Source: an uncultured Lachnospiraceae bacterium | GTDB lineage: Bacteria > Bacillota > Clostridia > Lachnospirales > Lachnospiraceae | Assembly: GCA_948444865.1 (NCBI GenBank) | Contig: CAOJVE010000010.1 | Coordinates: 1-33,531 of the forward strand | Reading direction: 5' to 3' | DNA: 33,531 nt | Shown here: positions 26,403-33,531 of the stretch, piece after piece | Position numbering within the stretch: position 1 is the first letter of the stretch | How the letters are laid out: every line of letters begins with the position of its first letter | Translations under genes and position numbers: made by a program | Notes under the pieces: model-generated | The model's input: the letters and a program-made list of their open reading frames with translations, nothing else | Told to the model about the DNA's origin: nothing | The model's database searches: none

Positions 26403-27671
26403 CTATTTCTCAGCGTCTTCCTCTGCAGCTTCTGATTCCTCTTCGGCGTCATCCGGGCTTTCTTCTGCATCGGGCGCTTCCTCTTCCCCGGCTGACTCTT
26501 CCTGCGCTTCGCCGTCTTCCTCATTTTGCGAAACCGCGTCCTCTTCGGCCGCCTCTTCTGTCTCTTCCTCCTTTGGCTCTTCCTGTTTTAGGCTAAACTT
26601 CCGGTTGGCCGTCACTTTCAGCGTCTTGATGACTTTCTTGTCCACCTGGATGTCCGCCTCTTCTTTCCAGTCTTCTATGATGCCGTCGTACATGTCCTGT
26701 TTGCGCTCTTCGATGATGGAGTCCTTTTCTTCTTCGGTGGCTTCCTCGTCAAAGGCTTTCTCCAGCCGAACCACATAGTAGGCGCCGTCTTCTTCCACCA
26801 GCTCGCCGGCAACCTCGCCGTCCGCCAGGTCTTTTACAACGTCCTGCACCGCCTGGGGAACGCCGCCGATGTTGTTGTCTTCGTCCTCGTCATCCTTTTT
26901 CTCAGGAGGGTTGGCCGTGAAATGCGTCTCTGTGGCGGATAAAGACTCGTCCACGTCTTTTGCAATGGCGTCCATGTCCGCGTCTGCCGTGGCCAATACT
27001 TCATCCAGGATCTGCTGGGCTTTCTCCTTGGGATCGACTTTCTTCTGCTCATCTTCGCTGACGATCTCTTCTGCCTGCTCTTCGTCTTCCGATTCCCCTT
27101 CCACGCGCACATAGGTGACCGTGGTCTGCTGCGCCTCGTCGTCGCTGACCTTATCGTCCACGTCCGCTACCATGGGGTCGAACATCTTCTTCTCATAGGT
27201 CTGCAGCTCCAGCACGGTCTCGATATCCGCCTGGGACGCCGCCAGCCGCTCCAGCGTCTCCGCGGAATTGGCCTCTATAAACTGTTTGGCGGCTTCTGTA
27301 ATCTTTTTCTGTTCTTTTTTCGTAATCTTTACGTCGTAGTCCTTGGCCTTCTCTCTGAGCAGGTACATCGTCTCGATCTGCTCCAGCACGTCGTCCCGGG
27401 CGGATTCCCCGTAAGTCTCCCCGGTCTTCTCGTCGGCCACCTGGTCCCACAGGCCGTCGTTGGCGCCGCCGAAATACATATCGTACATGGCCTGGGTCTG
27501 GGCCTGCTGGTAGCGGGTCATGAAGCTGACCACGCCGAGAGGCGCCTTCTCCCCGTTGATGGTGACCGCCACGCTGGCGCCGTCCATCTTATCGGAACAG
27601 CCGGTCAGCCCTGTGGCCGCCAGTGCGCCCGCCAGACATCCCAGCGCAATTTTCTTCTTTATATATTTCAT
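26403..27671 (-). CDS. SurA/PrsA-like peptidylprolyl isomerase lipoprotein with acidic C-terminal tail
   Basis: MKYIKKKIALGCLAGALAATGLTGCSDK lipobox; VTINGEKAPLGVVSFMTRYQQAQ; DGEVAGELVEEDGAYYVVRLEKAFDEEAT parvulin-like end; highly acidic tail. Confidence 0.7.
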   Translation of the reverse strand: MKYIKKKIALGCLAGALAATGLTGCSDKMDGASVAVTINGEKAPLGVVSFMTRYQQAQTQAMYDMYFGGANDGLWDQVADEKTGETYGESARDDVLEQIETMYLLREKAKDYDVKITKKEQKKITEAAKQFIEANSAETLERLAASQADIETVLELQTYEKKMFDPMVADVDDKVSDDEAQQTTVTYVRVEGESEDEEQAEEIVSEDEQKKVDPKEKAQQILDEVLATADADMDAIAKDVDESLSATETHFTANPPEKKDDEDEDNNIGGVPQAVQDVVKDLADGEVAGELVEEDGAYYVVRLEKAFDEEATEEEKDSIIEERKQDMYDGIIEDWKEEADIQVDKKVIKTLKVTANRKFSLKQEEPKEEETEEAAEEDAVSQNEEDGEAQEESAGEEEAPDAEESPDDAEEESEAAEEDAEK

Positions 27672-27741
27672 AAAATAATTTCCTCCCGTGTCATATGATA
27701 TATATGAGTATATACTTTTTTTCTTCACGAAGCAAGAAGAT

Positions 27742-30700
27742 TTACGGAAATATGAAATTTTTCAAATCTGCCAAAAACTGTTCCACCTCGTCCGCCGCCT
27801 TTTTCTCGATCTTCAGAATCGTACACGGCTTTTTGCCACCGGGAAACTTAAGCTTCCTGCCGTATTTTTCCTTTAGCTTAACAATTCCCTGGGCCTCCAT
27901 CGGCACGGAGTCAACCACGGTGAACTTCACTTCTTTTCCCATCTGCTTGATCTCCGTCACATACACGCTATGGCCCAATGCCTTCAGATAGGCCAGGGAA
28001 AGGAGATTCAGCACCGTCCGGGGCGGCTCGCCGAACCGGTCCATCAGCTCTTCCAACATGTCGTCCTGCTCTTCCTTGCTGGAAATCCCCGCAATCCGTT
28101 TGTAGAAATTCAGTTTGTGCAGCTCGTTTGAAATATACGTATCCGGGATAAAGGCATCCATATTCAGGTCGATAGCCGTCTCGAAGCTCTCCACCGTATG
28201 TATGCCTTTGGCCTCTTTTACCGCTTCGCTTAGCATTTTGCAATACAGGTCATAGCCCACCGTCAGCATGTGCCCGTGCTGGTCCGCGCCCAAAAGATTT
28301 CCCGCGCCGCGCAGCTCCAGGTCGCGCATGGCAATCTTGAATCCGCTGCCCAGATCCGTGTATTCCTGGATGGCGGACAGCCTCTTTTCCGCCGTCTCCT
28401 TCAGCATGTGATTTCTCCGGTACATCAGGAAGGCATAGGCCGTCCGGTTGGACCGCCCGATGCGCCCGCGAAGCTGGTAGAGCTGGGATAAGCCGTACCG
28501 GTCGGAATCGTGGATAATCATGGTGTTCACGTTGGAAATGTCCAGCCCCGTCTCAATGATGGTGGTGGACACCAACACGTCCACGTCCCCGTTTATGAAT
28601 CCGTACATGATTTTCTCCAGCTGCCGCTCGCTCATCTGGCCGTGGGCGTAGGCCACCTGGGCGTCCGGCGCCAGATGAGCCACCCGGCCCGCCATGTCCG
28701 CGATGTCGGTGACCCGGTTGTACACGTAATATACCTGGCCGCCCCGGTTCAGCTCCCGCTGGATGGCTTCCCGCACCGTCTCCTCGTCAAATTCCATCAC
28801 GTAGGTCTGGATGGGCATCCGGTCCATGGGCGGCTCCTCCAGCACCGACATGTCCCGGATGCCGATGAGGCTCATGTGGAGGGTCCTGGGAATGGGCGTG
28901 GCGGTTAAGGTCAGCACATCCACGTTTTTCTTCAGCTGCTTAATCTTCTCTTTGTGGCGCACGCCGAACCGCTGCTCCTCGTCGATGACCAGAAGCCCTA
29001 AGTCTTTAAATTCCACGTCCTTGGACAAAAGCCTATGGGTGCCGATCACCACGTCCACCATGCCTTTTTTCAGCTCTTCCACCGTTTTTTTCTGGCGGCC
29101 GGCCGTGCGGAAGCGGCAGAGAAGGTCTATATTCACCGGAAAGTCCTTCATCCGCTGCACAAAGGTATTGTAATGCTGCTGGGCCAGAATGGTTGTGGGC
29201 ACCAGATAGGCCACCTGCTTTCCCTCCTGAATGGCTTTGAAAGCGGCCCGCAGGGCAATCTCCGTCTTCCCGTAGCCCACGTCCCCGCAGATCAGCCGGT
29301 CCATGACCTTGTGGCTTTCCATATCGCGCTTGGTGTCCTCGATAGCCTGTAGCTGGCCGTCGGTCTCCTCATAGGGAAACATTTCTTCAAATTCCCTCTG
29401 CCATACCGTATCCGGCCCGTAGGCGTAGCCATCCGTCTCCTGGCGGACGGCGTACAGCTCCACCAGCTCTTTGGCGATGTTCTGCACCGCGCCGCGGACT
29501 TTTGACTTGGTGCGGCTCCATTCGGGATGACCCAGCTTATTGAGCTTCACTTTCCCAACGTCGGCCCCGGCGTATTTCTGCAGCATATCCAGCTGGGTGG
29601 CCAGTATATACAGATTGCTGCCGCCCTGGTATTCCAGCTTGATGTAATCCTTGGAAACCCGGTCCACTTCCACTTTCTCGATTCCCCGGTAGATGCCCAG
29701 CCCATGATTTTCATGAACCACGTAATCCCCGATGGAGAGCTCGGCGAAATCCTGTATCCGCTGGCCGCTGTATTCCTTTTTCTTTTTCCGCTTCTTCTGC
29801 TTTCGGCCGAAAATATCCGTCTCGGCGATAACCGCAAACTGAATCAGCGGATACTCAAATCCCCGGCGCGCATGGCCGTAAGCCGCCATAATCTGCCCAG
29901 GCTCCAGGATTCGGTTCTCATCCTCGGAATAGAAGCTGCTAAGCCCTTGCTCCTGCAAATCCACAGCCAGCCTTTTGGCGCGGGTCCGGGAGCCGGACAG
30001 CAGCAACACCCGGTAGCCCTGTTTCTTCCATTCCTTTAAATCCTTCACCAGAAACTCAAAACTGTTGTTATAGGAGCTGATGGAGCGCACCGTAAGCGCG
30101 TATTTCCCCGTAATATTCCAGTCCCCCGGCTGGGGCTCGATGGCGGACAGGGCCAAGCAGCAGCGGCGGTTGAAGCCTTTGCAGACCTGGGAAAAACCGC
30201 ACAGCAGCTCTTCCCGAAGATTTTCGTAACCCTTCTCTTCCCGGTTGCGCATGCTGTTTTCAAATTCTTCCTCCAGGGACTGCCCCTTCTCCCGAATCCG
30301 GTTGGGTTCGTCCAGCACGAAAAGCGTCCGGTCCGCCGGAAAATAGTCCATGAACGTGACCATGTTCTCCCTGCGGTACCTCTCCGCCGCCGGGTAAATG
30401 ACGATTTCTTCCAGATTTTCCAGGGAACGCTGGCTCTGGACGTCGAAACTGCGGATGGAATCCACCTCGTCCCCCCACAGCTCAATCCGCCAGGGATTTT
30501 CCTCCGTCAGTGAGAAAACGTCCACAATGCCGCCCCGCACGGAGAACTGGCCGGAAATCTCCACCTGGCCCACCCGCTCGTAGCCAAGATAAGTCAAATC
30601 CTTCAGAAACTGCTCCAGATTCAGAGAACTGTCGTTTTGCAGATGAAGACGGCTGGCGGCAATTTCCTCCAGAGGCGTTAGGCGTTCCATGCAGCCTTCT

Positions 30701-31056
30701 ACGCTGGCAATCACCGTCACTTTCTTTTTCTCCAGAATGCCGCGGATTACCCGCATGCGCTGCTTGGTCAGCAAATTTCCCTGGATATCCGCATAGTAAA
30801 ATAACAAATCCTTAGCCGGATACAAAAAAGCGTCCGGCTGGTAAAAGCGGTAATCCTCGTAAAATTCTTTTGCTTTCTGATCATCCTCCGCCACCACCAG
30901 GCGGCAGTCATGCAAATCCGAAAGCCCGTATAACCAATGGGATTTCTGGGACTCCAGACATCCGGTCACCTGCAAAACCCCCTGATTGTTTTTCAAACTC
31001 TGACGAATTTGTTCATACTCGGCCAACCCCTCCAAAGGCTTCACAAACGCCTCCAT
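27742..31056 (-). CDS. mfd: Transcription-repair coupling factor
   Basis: 1104 aa; RID region, GDYVVHENHGLGIYRGIEKVEV, LICGDVGYGKTEIALRAAFKAI, VIDEEQRFGVRHKEKIKQL. Confidence 0.97.
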   Translation of the reverse strand: MEAFVKPLEGLAEYEQIRQSLKNNQGVLQVTGCLESQKSHWLYGLSDLHDCRLVVAEDDQKAKEFYEDYRFYQPDAFLYPAKDLLFYYADIQGNLLTKQRMRVIRGILEKKKVTVIASVEGCMERLTPLEEIAASRLHLQNDSSLNLEQFLKDLTYLGYERVGQVEISGQFSVRGGIVDVFSLTEENPWRIELWGDEVDSIRSFDVQSQRSLENLEEIVIYPAAERYRRENMVTFMDYFPADRTLFVLDEPNRIREKGQSLEEEFENSMRNREEKGYENLREELLCGFSQVCKGFNRRCCLALSAIEPQPGDWNITGKYALTVRSISSYNNSFEFLVKDLKEWKKQGYRVLLLSGSRTRAKRLAVDLQEQGLSSFYSEDENRILEPGQIMAAYGHARRGFEYPLIQFAVIAETDIFGRKQKKRKKKKEYSGQRIQDFAELSIGDYVVHENHGLGIYRGIEKVEVDRVSKDYIKLEYQGGSNLYILATQLDMLQKYAGADVGKVKLNKLGHPEWSRTKSKVRGAVQNIAKELVELYAVRQETDGYAYGPDTVWQREFEEMFPYEETDGQLQAIEDTKRDMESHKVMDRLICGDVGYGKTEIALRAAFKAIQEGKQVAYLVPTTILAQQHYNTFVQRMKDFPVNIDLLCRFRTAGRQKKTVEELKKGMVDVVIGTHRLLSKDVEFKDLGLLVIDEEQRFGVRHKEKIKQLKKNVDVLTLTATPIPRTLHMSLIGIRDMSVLEEPPMDRMPIQTYVMEFDEETVREAIQRELNRGGQVYYVYNRVTDIADMAGRVAHLAPDAQVAYAHGQMSERQLEKIMYGFINGDVDVLVSTTIIETGLDISNVNTMIIHDSDRYGLSQLYQLRGRIGRSNRTAYAFLMYRRNHMLKETAEKRLSAIQEYTDLGSGFKIAMRDLELRGAGNLLGADQHGHMLTVGYDLYCKMLSEAVKEAKGIHTVESFETAIDLNMDAFIPDTYISNELHKLNFYKRIAGISSKEEQDDMLEELMDRFGEPPRTVLNLLSLAYLKALGHSVYVTEIKQMGKEVKFTVVDSVPMEAQGIVKLKEKYGRKLKFPGGKKPCTILKIEKKAADEVEQFLADLKNFIFP

Positions 31057-31079
31057 AATATTCCTACCGCCCCTCCCTT

Positions 31080-31649
31080 CTATGATTTACGGTTATACTG
31101 ATTCATGGCGGCGTCCGCTCCATCTTTCAGAATAAGCTCCACCGCGTCCGCCGCCCGCTGGATGGCCTCATCCACGTTCTCTCTTTCTTCCGCTGAAAAA
31201 CGGCTGAGCACATAATCCGCCAGATCCCAGCCGCTGGGCTTTTCGCCCACGCCGATTTTCACCCGCGTGAAGTTCTGGCCTCCCAGATGCCGGATAATAT
31301 CCTTCATGCCGTTGTGGCCTCCCGCGCTGCCCTTCTTGCGGATGCGTATCTGTCCCGGACTTAAGTCAATGTCGTCGTACAGCACAATCAGCTCTTTTTC
31401 CGGGTCGATTTTATAATAATCGCACATGGCCCGGATGGGCGCGCCGCTCAGATTCATATATAAAAGAGGCTTGAGCAGAACCACGCGCTCTGCGCCGATT
31501 CTGCCCTTGCCATACATCGCATCAAATTTCACCCCACAACCCGGGATTTGATGTCGGTCGATTAATGCATCCACCGCGTCAAATCCCATGTTGTGCCGGG
31601 TCGCTTCATATTTCCTGCCGGGATTCCCCAGCCCCGCTATCAAATACAT
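31080..31649 (-). CDS. pth: Aminoacyl-tRNA hydrolase
   Basis: MYLIAGLGNPGRKYEATRHNMGFDAVDAL...YDDIDLSPGQIRIRKKGSAGGHNGMKDII. Confidence 0.96.
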   Translation of the reverse strand: MYLIAGLGNPGRKYEATRHNMGFDAVDALIDRHQIPGCGVKFDAMYGKGRIGAERVVLLKPLLYMNLSGAPIRAMCDYYKIDPEKELIVLYDDIDLSPGQIRIRKKGSAGGHNGMKDIIRHLGGQNFTRVKIGVGEKPSGWDLADYVLSRFSAEERENVDEAIQRAADAVELILKDGADAAMNQYNRKS

Positions 31650-31667
31650 CTCGTCCGCTCAATTCCT

Positions 31668-32621
31668 CTAATTGAAATACACCATCTCTTCTTCCAACGG
31701 TTCACATAGCTTTGCCTGATGGGCGTAAAGCACCGGGCCTTCCCCATAATAGGCCGGCCTGTGTTCCACCGCCATTTTCGCCTGCACGTCCACCCAGGCG
31801 CCTTCTTCAAGCGCGGAGGCGTTGTCGCTCTTGCAGATGAAGCCGATAAACGTGGTGTCGTCGGCGCAGCAGGTCATGGCCATACGCCCCGGCACAAATT
31901 CCCCCTCGGGGAAATCCCCCGGCTTCAGCACTCTCGCCTTAAAATGCACCTCTTTGTCCTGGTACTTCATGGGATGCTCCATGGCATCCACATACCAAAG
32001 CCCGTAATCCTCCGGTGCGATTTCCACCACCGGTGCGTCCAGGTCAAAGGGCATCTCGCCCTCGAAAATATCGTCCAATTCCCCTTCTTCGTCCTCGAAA
32101 ATAATCTCCGCCCGCTGGTTCACCACTTTGATGCCTCTGCGGTAGGTGGCCAGCGGCTGTTCCAGGGAACTCCTGTTAAATAAAACCATGTCCGCGTGGC
32201 GCACCATTTCCATAAACAGGGACTTCATATTGTTCAGGTATGCGTCGAAGGTACTGCCGTCCACGATTGTGATGTGCTGCACGATACCCCAGCCTTTGGG
32301 CATCTGCATCTTTTCCAGATCGCTGACCAGCCACATGCCGTTGTACTCAATCAGCACACGGCCCGGATTGTGGCAGATTTCAAGAGCCGCCAGCCGCTCT
32401 GGCGTTAAATCCTCCAGCGACTCAATCACTTCCAGAACCGCGTTGGCGCCTTTTAAAAGCTCCGGCTCATATTCCTCTTCGCCTTCTTCGCAGAGAATCA
32501 CCAGGGTTTTCTCCGGCGACGCGAAATAATCCTGCTGCAGGGTGAATTTCAGAAAAGAACTCTTGCCGCTTTCCAGAAAGCCTGTAATCAAATATATAGG
32601 GACCCGGATTTCTTCTTCCAT
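31668..32621 (-). CDS. CobW-like (COG0523) P-loop protein with C-terminal TIGR03943/DUF1980-like domain
   Basis: N-term VPIYLITGFLESGKSSFLKFTLQQ; C-term VHFKARVLKPGDFPEGEFVPGRMAMTCCADDTTFIGFICKSDNASALEEGAWVDVQAKM resembles TIGR03943 C-terminal region. Confidence 0.7.
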   Translation of the reverse strand: MEEEIRVPIYLITGFLESGKSSFLKFTLQQDYFASPEKTLVILCEEGEEEYEPELLKGANAVLEVIESLEDLTPERLAALEICHNPGRVLIEYNGMWLVSDLEKMQMPKGWGIVQHITIVDGSTFDAYLNNMKSLFMEMVRHADMVLFNRSSLEQPLATYRRGIKVVNQRAEIIFEDEEGELDDIFEGEMPFDLDAPVVEIAPEDYGLWYVDAMEHPMKYQDKEVHFKARVLKPGDFPEGEFVPGRMAMTCCADDTTFIGFICKSDNASALEEGAWVDVQAKMAVEHRPAYYGEGPVLYAHQAKLCEPLEEEMVYFN

Positions 32622-32635
32622 CGCTTACGCCTCCC

Positions 32636-33531
32636 TTAAACGCCGAACAGCTTGGCCAGCTTATCTTCTTCCAGCTTGGAACCAATCACGCACAGCCTTC
32701 CCGTGTAATCCGGCTCGCCTTCCCGAATCTCCGCCTCTTCCGGAACCATGTCGAAATACATCCACTTGCCGTCTCCATCCGGCACCATTCCCTTGGCCCG
32801 AAGCACGATGCCATACTCCCCTTCCTTGGAAAGCTCATCCAGGATATGCTCCAGTTCCGCTCTCTCATAAGTGCGGGCCGTCTCCTGGCCCCAGCTTGTG
32901 AACACTTCATCCGCATGATGATGGTGATGGCCCTCATGATCGTGATGATGGTGGTCGTGGTCATGGCCGCAGCAGTCGTGGTCATGATGGTGATGGCCCT
33001 CCTCATGGTCATGGTGGTGATGGTGATGATGGCCTTCCTCGTGGTCATGGTCGTGATGGTGATGATGGCCCTCTTCGTGGTCATGGTCGTGATGGTGATG
33101 TTCTTCCTTCAGAACTTCCTCTTCCAGGGATACCGGACGCTCCATGGCCTCCAGCAGTTTCTCGCCGCTTAATTGGGCGATGGGCGTGGTAACCAGCGTG
33201 GCGCCGTCCTTCATTTTCCCGGTTAGAAGCTGCACAGCCTCCTTCACTTTCTCCGGTTTCGCCACATCCGTCCGGCTTAAAATCACCGTCTCGGCATGTT
33301 CCACCTGATTTTCAAAAAATTCGCCGAAGTTGCGCAGATACATCTTGCACTTATTGGCGTCCACCACCGTCGTGCTGCTGTTCATCACAACCTGCGCGTC
33401 CTTGGCCACCTTCAGCACAGCCCCTTTTACGTCGGACAGCTTGCCCACGCCGGAAGGCTCAATCACAATCCGGTCTGGATGGTATTTCTCAATCACTTCT
33501 TTCATGGCTTCCCCGAAGTCGCCCACCAGGG
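32636..33531 (-). CDS. COG0523 (CobW/YciC-like) metallochaperone GTPase with His-rich segment, N-terminus outside window
   Basis: LVGDFGEAMKEVIEKYHPDRIVIEPSGVGKLSDV...VDANKCKMYLRNFGEFFENQVEHAETVILSRTD; His-rich linker; C-terminal CobW_C-like region; open at window end. Confidence 0.85.
   Translation of the reverse strand, partial: LVGDFGEAMKEVIEKYHPDRIVIEPSGVGKLSDVKGAVLKVAKDAQVVMNSSTTVVDANKCKMYLRNFGEFFENQVEHAETVILSRTDVAKPEKVKEAVQLLTGKMKDGATLVTTPIAQLSGEKLLEAMERPVSLEEEVLKEEHHHHDHDHEEGHHHHHDHDHEEGHHHHHHHDHEEGHHHHDHDCCGHDHDHHHHDHEGHHHHHADEVFTSWGQETARTYERAELEHILDELSKEGEYGIVLRAKGMVPDGDGKWMYFDMVPEEAEIREGEPDYTGRLCVIGSKLEEDKLAKLFGV
32915..33100 (-). repeat. Coding tandem repeat encoding His/Asp-rich segments (EEGHHHHHDHDH units)
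   Basis: Protein EEHHHHDHDHEEGHHHHHDHDHEEGHHHHHHHDHEEGHHHHDHDCCGHDHDHHHHDHEGHHHHHADE; DNA repeats of catgatgatggtgatgg type. Confidence 0.9.

Noticed and set aside
32915-33100. Tandem DNA repeats as a CRISPR array
   Set aside because: They are in-frame coding repeats for a His-rich protein segment, with no unique spacers. No CRISPR array or tRNA/rRNA gene was recognised in the window.

Overview
Window from what looks like a Lachnospiraceae/Clostridia-type chromosome (inferred from gene content; no 16S is present). Left part (1-10 kb): a selenium-linked anaerobic purine/urate degradation locus with ygfK (partial), ssnA, a PAS/HTH (YheO/DauR-like) regulator, dpaL (ygeX), ygeY, ygeW-like carbamoyltransferase, carbamate kinase and Se-dependent xanthine dehydrogenase. 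The last three genes carry clear lesions: a 5' deletion plus frameshift, a nonsense codon plus a 1-bp deletion, and a 1-bp deletion plus 3' truncation against an Rpn-type nuclease fragment. ssnA, the regulator, dpaL and ygeY look intact. Intergenic gaps contain related palindromic elements with ATTGCGAAACG-type ends, and a 19-bp sequence repeated exactly upstream of both ssnA and ygeY. Middle (10-12.3 kb): a surface-protein Ig-like fragment, a lipoprotein, and a cobalamin riboswitch with a perfect promoter, a long structured leader and a small Cys-rich protein. Then a complete type II fatty-acid synthesis operon (fabH-fabK-fabD-fabG-fabF-accB-fabZ-accC-accDA fusion-nitronate monooxygenase-like-marR/fabT-like) lacking acpP. 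Right part: HAD hydrolase, DUF134-NifX-type fusion, DUF3786 protein, 3D/SH3 protein, PPIase-like lipoprotein, mfd, pth, a CobW-like protein with a C-terminal TIGR03943/DUF1980-like domain, and a His-rich COG0523 protein (partial). All family calls are from reading the translations; no database search was possible.
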